From: DATFKA01 sp042095835
GTDB lineage: Bacteria > Bacteroidota > Bacteroidia > Chitinophagales > Saprospiraceae
NCBI GenBank assembly: GCA_042095835.1
Contig: JBELML010000096.1
Span: forward strand, 1-24,647
Length of the DNA stretch: 24,647 bases
Reading direction: 5' to 3'
Made by a program: the position numbers and the translations under genes. Of the stretch, positions 13,928 through 21,955 are shown piece after piece. Within the stretch, counting starts at the first letter, position 1. Each line of letters begins with the position of its first letter. Under the pieces are notes generated by a model. The model saw only the letters and a list, made by a program, of their open reading frames with translations, had not been told where the DNA came from and ran no database searches.

Positions 13928-14839
13928 TTATGAGTCGTGACGGGCACCCAGAATATAATCCGCGGCTTTCTGCGCTTCTGCGGCGGCATGGAAGATAAAG
14001 CGATTATCTTCTTTCAGCACTTTAAGCCATCCGGCCAGATAGGACGCGCTGTTATCCATGAGCGGTTCCACATCAATATTGACTTTGGCACAAACAAAGG
14101 CGGCGGCCATTTCGGCGATGAGTTCCTCCTGTGAATAGGATTTGCTACCGAATCCGGTCGGGTTGGTAATGCCTTCACGGTTCAAGCGGGACGGGTGGCC
14201 GGTGCTGTGTGCCAGCTCATGAAAGCAGGTGGCATAATAATCCTGCGAGCTTTCAAACTGTTTGATGCTCGGCATATTAACCACATCCCGATCAGGAGAA
14301 TAAAAAGGCCGGTCGGCGTCAATGGTCACGAAGTCCGGGCAATGGGGCATTTCTGCGATGATCTGCTCACAGGCGTTGATTTGTTCATTATCACGTAACT
14401 CCACCTCCGGCACCTCAAATTCGATCCCTTCCACATCAGCAATATTAAACACGTTATAATATTTGATGAACTTCAAGACCTGTATTTCCTGCCATTGCTG
14501 CTGGGCGTTGATGGCCTGCTCACGGCTTAGGGTGCGGTCGTTCTCATCCTTATAATAGAAGTTATAATAAATCACCTGTTCGGCCTTGGATCCCTTGCGA
14601 ATCTTGCCGCCTTCCTGCTTGATTTGATTGAAGGTCATAAAATAGGGGATGGGGTGCTCGGTCATATTCATCAGCACCCTATTAATACCGGTGTAAATAT
14701 GCTTACTGGCATAATTACGGGCGAGACCGTAACGGCTCCAGGTACGCCGCCACGGGGCGACGCCCTGCTCTAATTTCTCAATGATACGATCGGTAACGGA
14801 TTGGTATAGATTGACCTTGGACTTACTTTGCTTTGTCAT
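13928..14839 (-). CDS. ardC: ArdC-like antirestriction protein with zincin protease domain
   Basis: A 303-residue protein. The N-terminal ArdC single-strand-DNA-binding part (about 1-130) includes LYQSVTDRIIEKLEQGVAPW, NYASKHIYTGINRVLM and YFMTFNQIKQEGGKIRKGSK. The C-terminal metallopeptidase part contains FYSPDRDVVNMPSIKQFES, the zinc motif HELAH in ATCFHELAHSTGHPSRL, and EELIAEMAAAFVCAKV. Such proteins protect entering plasmid DNA from host restriction and are used early in conjugation. The ATG at 14839 follows AAAAGGAA. It lies downstream of radC, separated by a structured leader of about 145 nt that resembles the leader of the DUF6876 gene. A terminator follows. Confidence 0.92.
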   Translation of the reverse strand: MTKQSKSKVNLYQSVTDRIIEKLEQGVAPWRRTWSRYGLARNYASKHIYTGINRVLMNMTEHPIPYFMTFNQIKQEGGKIRKGSKAEQVIYYNFYYKDENDRTLSREQAINAQQQWQEIQVLKFIKYYNVFNIADVEGIEFEVPEVELRDNEQINACEQIIAEMPHCPDFVTIDADRPFYSPDRDVVNMPSIKQFESSQDYYATCFHELAHSTGHPSRLNREGITNPTGFGSKSYSQEELIAEMAAAFVCAKVNIDVEPLMDNSASYLAGWLKVLKEDNRFIFHAAAEAQKAADYILGARHDS

Positions 14840-14870
14840 GATATTCCTTTTTTGAAGTGATTAAATGCAA

Positions 14871-15013
14871 CCGGAAAAACCCGTCTTTTTCCGGTCTGCC
14901 TTTCTGGCGAAGAATGGGGGTTAGCAACTGCCACCGGTGGGGAATCACCCGTATGCACAAACAGCGTGCGGAAGACGGGGAAACCGGTTGCAGGCGCGAG
15001 GGGCAAACGCCCC
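14871..15013 (-). ncRNA. Structured leader between radC and ardC (candidate radC-type RNA motif)
   Basis: On the minus strand: hairpin GGGGC-AAAC-GCCCC-like (15000-15013), a long irregular hairpin closed by GCAAC/GTTGC with inner CCGGT/ACCGG, CCCGT/ACGGG and GCAC/GTGC steps, the conserved core GCTAACCCCCATTCTTCGCC then AGAAAGGCAGA (14895-14928), and a 9-bp hairpin CCGGAAAAA/TTTTTCCGG (14871-14894). The start codon of ardC is 32 nt further. Element order, core sequence and spacing match 518-650. The radC RNA motif is reported upstream of such genes; whether this is that motif is untested. Confidence 0.55.
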
Positions 15014-15027
15014 TTAGCAGGCAAGCC

Positions 15028-15489
15028 CTAAAGCTTGCCCTCATCCGCAAAACTGGTGTAACGCCCGTCCGGCGTTAAAATCAGATGGTCTAAAAGCTGG
15101 ATGTCGAGCGCCTTACCGGCATTCTTTAGCTTGGCGGTCAGCTCCTCGTCGGCATCGCTCGGGCGCAAATTGCCGGAAGGGTGGTTATGTGCCACAATAA
15201 TCGAGCTGGCCATGGCCTTAACAGCGGCACCATAAATGATTTTACTATCGACTACCGTACCGGCTACGCCGCCGCGTGAAGCCTGAAACAGGCCTTTCAC
15301 CTTGTTGGCACGGTTTAAGAAAAGGACGTTGAAGCATTCTAAAAGCTCCAGATCATCCGTCCAATGATTGTAGAAGATCTCCCAGGCATCGCGGGAATTA
15401 GTAATGGTTGGGCTGTCTGCCAATTTGATGCGCTGCTCATAGCGCAGGCTGATTTCTGACACTTGCCAGATTTTTGCTGTCTTTCTCAT
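15028..15489 (-). CDS. radC: RadC-like JAB/JAMM domain protein
   Basis: A 153-residue protein containing only the MPN/JAMM domain, without the helix-hairpin-helix N-terminus of full-length RadC. The metal-binding pattern is complete: the HNHPSGNLRPSDADEEL segment (about residues 101-117) gives HxHPSG and SxxD, with an upstream acidic residue in the ALK-like VKAMASSIIVA region context. NRANKVKGLFQASRGGVAGT and LDHLILTPDGRYTSFADEG are family hallmarks. The sequence style is that of Bacteroidota plasmid and transposon RadC proteins. Its biochemical role is unsettled; it is frequent next to ardC on mobile elements. A small hairpin (TAAGG/CCTTA, 15516-15531) lies 27 bp upstream of its start. It ends 188 bp before ardC. 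Confidence 0.9.
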   Translation of the reverse strand: MRKTAKIWQVSEISLRYEQRIKLADSPTITNSRDAWEIFYNHWTDDLELLECFNVLFLNRANKVKGLFQASRGGVAGTVVDSKIIYGAAVKAMASSIIVAHNHPSGNLRPSDADEELTAKLKNAGKALDIQLLDHLILTPDGRYTSFADEGKL

Positions 15490-16254
15490 TGTATAAGAAT
15501 TTTGAACTGGTTTAATAAGGAAACTCCCTTACCGGAAGCGGAGGTGATACCTCGTGGAGCGGACTCGTTTGCCCCCTCTGACTGTCGCTTAATTGAGGTG
15601 TCCTCCCTTTTCGAAGGCAGCGTCACCCTGGCCGGGGCGAATCCGGCAAGGGTGGAGAGGAGAATTTTTGAGCAGCAAAAAATCTACTCGGAAAGGCATG
15701 CCGCCCCTTGTCCGGTTCGATCCCGGTTAGGGTAGCTTAGACGTAGAATAAGGTGAGGATAGCGCAATTAAACGAGCTGACAGGCAGACGGTGCCAATCA
15801 GCTCCACCGATTAAGCATCACCACCAAAGCGACCTTTCCCCGGATAATTATTCCCCTGGTACCTGGGCTGGCATGACGGTTTGATTCAAACCGCATGACA
15901 GATTAGGGGGAATATGCAGACGGGGAACGATACAGCCAGGCATGAGGGGAGGGAGAACCACGCTGCTGCTGGAATGTGTGAAGGGCGAGCTGGTTAAAAG
16001 AAAAATGAGGGATGGAGGGAGCGACTATGCGGGAGAAAAATGGCTTAAGGATGGGAGTCAGCCGCCCCCTAGGAGGCATCCGGTAGGATCAACCAAAGGG
16101 CAGTGACGGACAGCCTGACCCGCTAGGGGAAGCTCCTGAATAAATAAATCTTTATTTCTTTACTGAGTCTTTTGAATAGCGAACTTCGTGAAGATAAATT
16201 TCTACTGCTTTTATCCAGTCTTTATTCATAAAGGTTTATAGGTTTTATATCATA
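15490..16254. ncRNA. 765-bp gene-free block with many hairpins (possible large structured RNA or radC leader)
   Basis: No convincing gene is present. Hairpins include CACCCT/AGGGTG plus GCCGG/CCGGC (15624-15654), CCGG-TTCGATC-CCGG (about 15712-15725, resembling a tRNA T-arm), GAGCTGA-GGCA/TGCC-TCAGCTC (15774-15804), a long-range ATTCCCCT/AGGGGGAAT stem (15850-15913) enclosing CGGTTTG/CAAACCG (15877-15893) flanked by direct repeats GCATGAC, AACCA/TGGTT (15956-15995), and GGATG/CATCC (16049-16081). The block is richer in G and C than the flanking membrane-protein genes. The AT-rich end (16140-16254) could carry a minus-strand promoter. Strand and function are undetermined. Confidence 0.4.
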
Positions 16255-17145
16255 TTATCCATAGCGATCAAAACTCGGCATATCCTTTGGATTCACAAAA
16301 GCAATAACAAGACGGAAGGCAATATAAACAGGACCGATAACGAAGTTTAAGAAAAATACGATAATCGTAAAAATTAAAAACTTCACTATCTGCACAATAA
16401 TTTTTTTTATAAAGTTGGGAAGAAAGCCCAGGGTAAAAAATATTACTGCATTCGTAACTTTAGTAATAGGTTTATCAACGAACTTAACTTCATATAACGC
16501 AACATAAGAAGCAAAAGTCATAGAAAATAAAAGAGCCGTCAGAATCATGCCTAATGGCTCAGAGAAAAAAGAACCCGAAATAACACTAACAAGCAAAACA
16601 AATAGGATAAAAAGAAAATAAGAGACCATGAAACTGGCACTCTTTTGGCGTACAGGCGATAAAGCTTTATAATATTCTCTAGCCTTATTAAGCTTTGTAT
16701 AAAAGAAATTTGAACCAATTTTACTGCTATTCTTGGTTAAGAATATGTCTATATGCTCACCACAAAAAGCATAGAACATACCAACGAATGAAGGTTTATC
16801 CTCTGGCTTCTGCCCCTCTGCCGCTTGATCGTCTTTGGCTTTACTTGAGTTGAATAAACTACCTATCGATTCTAAATCTCCCTCTGCGAGTTTAGCAGCT
16901 GTCATAAGCATATTCGGCTTTTCCTTTTTCTTTGGTTCTTGTTGCGGGATTGAAGGAGTAGAAACCTCATCATTGATAATGAGCTCTATTGAAGGAACCT
17001 CTTGAACCGCATCTTTTGCCTGTTTCCATTCTGGCCAGCCTTCTTTCCAAATTAGTGTTTCAGGCAATACCGTTTCATGTTTTAAATCTTTAAGAGAGAA
17101 TGGACCTTTTTTTTCATCATTCTGAGCGATATAATATTCTTTCAT
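16255..17145 (-). CDS. GYF_2-domain membrane protein
   Basis: A 296-residue protein. Residues 1-50 (EYYIAQNDEKKGPFSLKDLK, then LIWKEGWPEWKQA) match the GYF_2 (DUF4339) domain, thought to mediate protein contacts. A polar linker with Lys/Glu-rich segments follows (about 55-160), then several hydrophobic segments: around 168-195 (FMVSYFLFILFVLLVSVI), 196-218, 226-245 and 248-285. It starts 18 bp after the stop of the 246-residue gene in the coupling-ATPase unit. Together the three genes suggest a membrane complex for DNA transfer, with this protein as adaptor. Specific function is not known. Confidence 0.75.
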   Translation of the reverse strand: MKEYYIAQNDEKKGPFSLKDLKHETVLPETLIWKEGWPEWKQAKDAVQEVPSIELIINDEVSTPSIPQQEPKKKEKPNMLMTAAKLAEGDLESIGSLFNSSKAKDDQAAEGQKPEDKPSFVGMFYAFCGEHIDIFLTKNSSKIGSNFFYTKLNKAREYYKALSPVRQKSASFMVSYFLFILFVLLVSVISGSFFSEPLGMILTALLFSMTFASYVALYEVKFVDKPITKVTNAVIFFTLGFLPNFIKKIIVQIVKFLIFTIIVFFLNFVIGPVYIAFRLVIAFVNPKDMPSFDRYG

Positions 17146-17163
17146 CTTAGGGTGGTTTATGGA

Positions 17164-17904
17164 TTATTCTTTTGATTCATTTTTACGATTCAGCCGCTCA
17201 AGGGCTTCCATTGGAGAAATATCCTCCTGAGTAGAATTAGGTAATGGAATAGGAGGCGGAGCTGGAGCCGTTCTTCGAGGAATGGCCGGAGGTGTACTAC
17301 TATCGGTAATATCTTGTTGCTGGAAAGTAGTGGCATTAATGTGTTCAGATACAATCATACCATCTTGCCTATTCATTTCCTCGTTCCTGAGTCTGCGAAT
17401 AAGTCGATAATTTTGATACCATAGCTGAATGGCTGCGATAACCGAACCAATTGCCAATAAGAGCGAATAAGAGAAAATAACAACCGCAAGAAGCAAGAGA
17501 GCCAATGGCTCTACATAAAGCAATGCAAAGTAATTTGGCTCCCTGGAATTAAAGAATCTTCCTACAAAACGAAAATTACTGCTTCCAACATACCAGCTAT
17601 GTTCTACAACGCCTCTGGCGCTCAATCGTCTTTGAGAATAAAGATGATATAATCCCAATAGGATGTAACTGAATGTAAATAAGTCAAACCAATCCAACTG
17701 AAAATAAAAGGGAACCATCCAGTAACGAATAAGGCCAATCCCCACCAATCCAGCGAAAAAAAGCTGAAAGGTAAAATAGCGTTTTCCCATATTGGTACGG
17801 AAGAAAACCTCTACTATGGCAACAATTAAAACATAACGGTTGGTCCTAAAACCTCTACCGGTCCTTACCTCAGCTGCAATTTGCTGTTGTTCTTGTGGTG
17901 TCAT
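17164..17904 (-). CDS. Hypothetical membrane protein, partner of the coupling ATPase
   Basis: A 246-residue protein beginning 2 bp after the coupling-ATPase stop, so the two are translationally coupled. Four hydrophobic stretches are visible: about 25-36, 44-66 (FTFQLFFAGLVGIGLIRYWM), 71-88 and 128-165 (YVEPLALLLLAVVIFSYSLLLAIGSVI). The C-terminal 70 residues are polar and proline-rich (PAIPRRTAPAPPPIPLP). Because the ATPase itself has no membrane helices, this protein probably anchors it, replacing the N-terminal membrane domain of VirD4/TraD. That role is inferred from gene order and topology; I do not recognise the family. Confidence 0.72.
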   Translation of the reverse strand: MTPQEQQQIAAEVRTGRGFRTNRYVLIVAIVEVFFRTNMGKRYFTFQLFFAGLVGIGLIRYWMVPFYFQLDWFDLFTFSYILLGLYHLYSQRRLSARGVVEHSWYVGSSNFRFVGRFFNSREPNYFALLYVEPLALLLLAVVIFSYSLLLAIGSVIAAIQLWYQNYRLIRRLRNEEMNRQDGMIVSEHINATTFQQQDITDSSTPPAIPRRTAPAPPPIPLPNSTQEDISPMEALERLNRKNESKE

Positions 17905-17906
17905 AT

Positions 17907-19328
17907 CTAACTATTTCTTTGATCAAAAACTGCTCTTATAAAAGTTTTTCCTCCATTCCAGATTCTGCCATTCTGAAAGACGACTGCATCCACCTCGTAA
18001 TAATTCAACTCCCCACCTTTACGAAGCTTGGTAAACTCCTGGGGAATGACATCAAAATCGTAGCTTTCACTTATTGACTGGCCTGCGCTATAATCATTTA
18101 CCCCTGCATTAGCTGAAATACTCTTTCTTTTATGCCAGCTTCTACCGATTGTTTCAGCTGCATGATTGTTTGTTTCAGGATCAGAATTAGCATGCCATAT
18201 TTTCGTTTGTAAGTTGCCTACTAAACTGTCTACTCGGTACTTACTGTGTGCGCCGCCCATTTCTGCATAGTAGTTTGGAAGGTTTTGGGTTAAATACACC
18301 GTACAAGCTCGAGAGCTTCGAGCCGTTGCCTGAAACTGCATATCATATTCGGTAGCAAAATTCTGTGCCTCATCGACCCATAAAAATATCGGTAGCGGAT
18401 TCTCCTTCACATTTCTTCTCTCAGCAGCTTGCTGCCACATATATTTATAGATGACCTGGGCAGCTCTGCCAGCATCACCAAATTCCTTCACCGGAAGATT
18501 CATGACAATGACAATACCCTGGTGAGTCAATTCTGGCAGAGCATCCTGCCCTTCTGGGGAACGCTCAGAAAACAGCATCCGGAATGGGCGGCGCAGAAAA
18601 TTATCAGCCATCGTGGTGAACATCGAGACCACTCCGCTGCGGGTTTTCGGTGCCAGATTACAAAACTCTTCACACCAAAAAGAGACAGTACTTTGGAAAT
18701 CATGAATCTCCCAATGATCTAGTTGCTTTCCATTACCTTCCATCAGTAATTGCCAGCAAAGGCTCTTTTTCTGCCAGTCTGCGCTATTGCGTTCTTCCGG
18801 GGTTCTGGGAGATGACGCGACAACATCATATAATAGTGGTACCGAAACTTCCCCTCTGGCAATCATACAAAGATCGATAGCATTCCTGATTAGCTGTTGC
18901 ATGGCTCTGGTCCAATAAGGATCTGCACCGCCTCCACCCTTTCCTCGCTCCATCGCCTCATAAACGGTCGTGAAGAGACGAACCAAGTTTTCCGTATAAC
19001 CAGCACCTTCTCCTTCTCTATCCACTTCATACTGAAGAAAAGGGAACCGCCATTCACCGGAAGCATCAAAAACAAGAAGACGCTTGCTCCTGCCTGTTTC
19101 TGCGGCATATCGTTTCCACGTATCCACTTCATCCTTTTTGGCACATAAGACCAACCCACCAAAACCAGCTCGTAAATATGATTTTGCTAATGCAGCACCA
19201 CTACCCGAGGTTTTACCACTCCCGATCCCACCAAAAATTTGTACTCCTTCGCATGCCTGGCGAATGGTAAAATCTTCACCACCATTAAAGTGGTATAAGA
19301 CTGTATCGAGAGAATAATCTACGGCCAT
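17907..19328 (-). CDS. VirD4/TraD-like type IV coupling ATPase without membrane anchor
   Basis: A 473-residue cytoplasmic ATPase. Walker A is GGIGSGKTSGSG at about residues 32-43; Walker B is FLWVDEAQNFA (about 327-337), followed by QFQATARSSRACTVYLTQNL, the part of TraD/TraG proteins with the conserved Gln. VMNLPVKEFGDAGRAAQVIY is also typical. VirD4-type proteins bring relaxase-bound DNA to the secretion channel. Usual members have two N-terminal membrane helices and about 600 residues; here the protein starts almost at the nucleotide site, so the membrane part is probably supplied by the next gene. First gene of a three-gene minus-strand unit, divergent from the gene at 19409. Confidence 0.88.
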   Translation of the reverse strand: MAVDYSLDTVLYHFNGGEDFTIRQACEGVQIFGGIGSGKTSGSGAALAKSYLRAGFGGLVLCAKKDEVDTWKRYAAETGRSKRLLVFDASGEWRFPFLQYEVDREGEGAGYTENLVRLFTTVYEAMERGKGGGGADPYWTRAMQQLIRNAIDLCMIARGEVSVPLLYDVVASSPRTPEERNSADWQKKSLCWQLLMEGNGKQLDHWEIHDFQSTVSFWCEEFCNLAPKTRSGVVSMFTTMADNFLRRPFRMLFSERSPEGQDALPELTHQGIVIVMNLPVKEFGDAGRAAQVIYKYMWQQAAERRNVKENPLPIFLWVDEAQNFATEYDMQFQATARSSRACTVYLTQNLPNYYAEMGGAHSKYRVDSLVGNLQTKIWHANSDPETNNHAAETIGRSWHKRKSISANAGVNDYSAGQSISESYDFDVIPQEFTKLRKGGELNYYEVDAVVFQNGRIWNGGKTFIRAVFDQRNS

Positions 19329-19344
19329 TTCATTTAATTGAGAT

Positions 19345-19392
19345 TAAATCTTTAGATTTATGGCAGATTACAACGATCAATTAAGATCAATT
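19345..19392. promoter_or_regulatory. Divergent promoter region with operator-like repeats
   Basis: The 80-bp gap between divergent genes contains an inverted repeat TAAATC-TTTA-GATTTA (19345-19360) and two direct repeats GATCAATT (19375-19382, 19385-19392) ten bp apart, on one face of the helix. The protein encoded to the right has an N-terminal helix-turn-helix and is a natural candidate to bind here. Confidence 0.45.
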
Positions 19393-19408
19393 CTCACTCA
19401 ATAATTAA

Positions 19409-20725
19409 TTGACAGACGTGAATAACCTAAGTCCCGAACGGCAAAGAATGATTGAACTGCTAGAGCAGTTATATGGCCCCCTAAAAGACAGTACCCGGAT
19501 TGAATTTGAAGATATTGACATTAAATCCAAAGATATTGCCAAACAGATAGGGGCGGATACAGCCTATGTGAGTAGAATATTAAACCCTACTGTTGATAAA
19601 CCCAATACAAAGGTCAGTATTCAAAGATTCAACCATAGGCTTTCCATCCTACTTGATCTCAGAGATAAAGAAGAGCGCATCAAAGAATTAGAAACCAAGA
19701 AGACAGCACAGCCTGTTGGCAACGGGCTTTTTTCTTATCCATTACAGTCAGCTCTACCTTTCATCGCTATTCTATTAGCAGCTACTATTGGAATAACACA
19801 TTGGCTAACCAGAAACGCAACCAAAGACAAAGCCGCCGTCACAGAAACAAAAACCGTGCTCGTTCACGACCCAATACTCAGCCGAGAAGAAAGCAGAGAT
19901 ATATTTGATATTTACGGAAAACATATCCAGTATCGCATGGCCATTGAAGCCCTCAGATTTCATGAAATGTATAAAACGGGGCGCTATGATAATCAGCTTG
20001 ATTACCAAACCCAAGAACTGGCCACTCGCATTAATATCATTTTAGAAGAAGGCAGGCGTACCATGAGAGGCACCAATATACGATACCAAGATGGAACCCT
20101 CCTTGGTGATCTTTACGAACAATATTCTGACAATAACATTGATGGAAATATTACTCAACTCATGCCCTTACTAACTAATGAAGAAGCATATTATGAAGAT
20201 ATTATCCATGCTGTCACTGAGAGAGTGGAAAGTGAACAAATAGAAAATGAAAGGGCATGGGAGGGCAATACAAGGGCTGACAATAAGAGTTGCTGTTTTG
20301 TTTTATCAACTGAAGAACAGGTTGATAATTTTTTAGAAATTACTGCAGATCTAAGCGGCTATGAAATGCTCTATCAAGGCTTATTATTAAAAGCAGTTAT
20401 GGACAATCTCAGTAAAAAAAATCAAGAAAACCAGTATAGAATTGCCCAAGAAAGAATGGTAGATATTGTTGTCGAGACGATTAAGAAAAATCGAAATCGT
20501 ATTCGTAACATGGGTTATCTGTCTGTTAAGGGTCGCAATGTAGTTGATATTATAGATGAACTCCAACCAATGGAGATCAACAGAAAATATGCTAAAGAGG
20601 TCGTTCCCTTTATCATTGATCCTACTATAACCCTACCCGAAATTGAGGAACTGTTTTTAAGTAAAATTGCTGAAGTACATAGCAATGGTTTTGATAAAAT
20701 CAAACAAGCTATTCTTGCTAATTAG
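19409..20725 (+). CDS. Protein with N-terminal helix-turn-helix, one membrane helix and large C-terminal domain
   Basis: 438 residues if the TTG at 19409 is used; GTG 19418 and ATG 19448 are alternatives, none with a clear ribosome site. Residues about 40-60 (SKDIAKQIGADTAYVSRILN) look like a helix-turn-helix. A charged helix (DLRDKEERIKELETKK) and one hydrophobic span (about 115-134, ALPFIAILLAATIGITHWL) follow. The remaining 300 residues are soluble and mostly helical with no family I recognise. This DNA-binding-plus-membrane layout resembles one-component membrane regulators such as CadC in architecture only. It is transcribed away from the coupling-ATPase unit and toward oriT, so it may sense a transfer-related signal or attach plasmid DNA to the membrane. 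Confidence 0.7.
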   Translation: MTDVNNLSPERQRMIELLEQLYGPLKDSTRIEFEDIDIKSKDIAKQIGADTAYVSRILNPTVDKPNTKVSIQRFNHRLSILLDLRDKEERIKELETKKTAQPVGNGLFSYPLQSALPFIAILLAATIGITHWLTRNATKDKAAVTETKTVLVHDPILSREESRDIFDIYGKHIQYRMAIEALRFHEMYKTGRYDNQLDYQTQELATRINIILEEGRRTMRGTNIRYQDGTLLGDLYEQYSDNNIDGNITQLMPLLTNEEAYYEDIIHAVTERVESEQIENERAWEGNTRADNKSCCFVLSTEEQVDNFLEITADLSGYEMLYQGLLLKAVMDNLSKKNQENQYRIAQERMVDIVVETIKKNRNRIRNMGYLSVKGRNVVDIIDELQPMEINRKYAKEVVPFIIDPTITLPEIEELFLSKIAEVHSNGFDKIKQAILAN

Positions 20726-20729
20726 TCCA

Positions 20730-20789
20730 AATGCCTCCAGCTAAATATGATTCAATCCTGGTAAATACCTGCACCAAATTAGAGGCATT
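20730..20789 (+). terminator. Inverted repeat after the helix-turn-helix/membrane gene
   Basis: AATGCCTC (20730-20737) and GAGGCATT (20782-20789) form an 8-bp stem with a 44-nt loop, 4 bp after the stop. No uridine run follows, so it is either a weak terminator or part of the oriT architecture. Confidence 0.35.
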
Positions 20790-20806
20790 CATGTACCATT
20801 AAAACT

Positions 20807-20981
20807 ATTTCTCCCTTTTTCCCGATCCTTTTTTTCTTTGTTTTTGGCAACAAAAATGTGCCGAGTTACGTTCTTTAGATAAGTAACTCTTATACGCGCA
20901 CTTATAGATATTTAGCAAAAGGGAGAAATTACGAATTCAGACACACCGGTGCGATCAATGAAACCACCTGGTCACCGGTGT
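20807..20981. other. oriT: Probable origin of transfer (oriT) beside the relaxase gene
   Basis: The gene-free stretch before the relaxase has nested repeats. A 13-bp inverted repeat ATTTCTCCCTTTT (20807-20819, 20917-20929) encloses TTTTTG/CAAAAA (20841-20856) and GAGTTAC/GTAACTC (20863-20889), followed after one base by TATACGCGCACT (20891-20902). That string resembles the nic region of RSF1010/pTF-FC2-type MobA plasmids (TAAATGCG/CCCT), and its complement contains ATAAGTGCG. A further inverted repeat ACACCGGTG/CACCGGTGT (20943-20981) precedes the relaxase start. The arrangement of an inverted repeat directly before the cleavage site fits the plus strand being nicked. Exact nic position is inferred. 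Confidence 0.7.
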
Positions 20982-21013
20982 ACCGCTGGCACTGCCGATA
21001 AACTTTTTGAATC

Positions 21014-21955
21014 ATGCATGCAAACCTTCATATTCAAACCATCAGCCGGGGCGCTCGTAAGAGCACAGTAGCCGCTTCCGCTTATCGCTCCGGCAGTTCC
21101 GTTGTTGCCTGTGCAGCCTATCGCGCTTGCGATAAGTTGAAAGATGATCGCTATGATAAAACCCATGATTACAGCCGTAAAGAAAATGTGCTTCATGCCG
21201 AAATCATCACCCCTGATCATGCGCCAGAATGGATGCAGGATCGACAAGCCTTATGGAATGCTGTGGAGGATGGAGAGAAGCGAAAGGATGCACAGCTGGC
21301 CAAAGAAGTGATCCTGGTATTACCTCGCAACCTAGATCACGAACAGCATAAGGAAGTGGTGCGAGGCTGGGTGACCGATAACGTCACTCGGCGCGATCTG
21401 ATCGCCGATTTTGCGATCCATGAACCAGACGCTTCCGATGGTGGAAAAAACCCTCACGCGCACGTCATGTTCACACTGAGACCCGTCGAGCAAGATGGCA
21501 GTTTTGGCAAGAAACTGACCGGCTATCAAAATGGCGGCCTTGATGGCAAGGCCGTATTGAAAGAAATGCGCTTTTCCTATGAGGATCATTTGAATCGAGC
21601 GTCAGCGGCCAATGATGATAACCAAGTGGTGTTTGATCTGCGAAGCTACCGGGAAAAAGGTATTGATAAAACCCCGCAACCTAAACAGGGGCAGAAGGTG
21701 ACTCACCTTGAAAAACGAGGATACGATACCGAATGGAATAAGGAAGTTGAAAAGGTCAAACAGATTAACCAGGCCAAAGCTGGCCATCGCAAATATATAC
21801 GCACCTATTCAGGATTAGGAGGGAATAACCAAAAACACGCAACCTTATCGGAAGCGATCAGGCAGGATGTGGGTAGCCAATATTATGACATCATGTATGG
21901 CGACGGTACTGAAGGAAGCTATGAAAGAGAAAATTCAGATTGGTATGGAAGATAA
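21014..21955 (+). CDS. mobA: MobA/MobL family relaxase (MOBQ type)
   Basis: A 313-residue protein with the MobA/MobL domain. The catalytic tyrosine is Y24 in STVAASAYRSG; AKEVILVLPRNLD (about 96-108) is the second conserved strand; the metal-binding pattern is H148 and H150 in KNPHAHVMFTLRP. Relaxases nick oriT, bind the 5' end through the tyrosine and lead the strand into the recipient. There is no primase or helicase fusion, unlike RSF1010 MobA. The C-terminal 100 residues are basic and may contact DNA or the coupling ATPase. ATG 21014 has no strong ribosome site. The following gene overlaps its last 35 bp. Confidence 0.93.
   Translation: MHANLHIQTISRGARKSTVAASAYRSGSSVVACAAYRACDKLKDDRYDKTHDYSRKENVLHAEIITPDHAPEWMQDRQALWNAVEDGEKRKDAQLAKEVILVLPRNLDHEQHKEVVRGWVTDNVTRRDLIADFAIHEPDASDGGKNPHAHVMFTLRPVEQDGSFGKKLTGYQNGGLDGKAVLKEMRFSYEDHLNRASAANDDNQVVFDLRSYREKGIDKTPQPKQGQKVTHLEKRGYDTEWNKEVEKVKQINQAKAGHRKYIRTYSGLGGNNQKHATLSEAIRQDVGSQYYDIMYGDGTEGSYERENSDWYGR

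Noticed and set aside
15625..15734. Possible tRNA: T-arm-like CCGG-TTCGATC-CCGG with 7-bp acceptor pairing ACCCTGG/TTAGGGT
   Set aside because: The span is about 109 nt, no proper D-arm or anticodon loop with U33 can be formed, and the T-stem has only four pairs.
15463..15735. Plus-strand 90-codon reading frame in the radC leader region
   Set aside because: No family resemblance or ribosome site, and the sequence is explained by hairpin-rich non-coding DNA.
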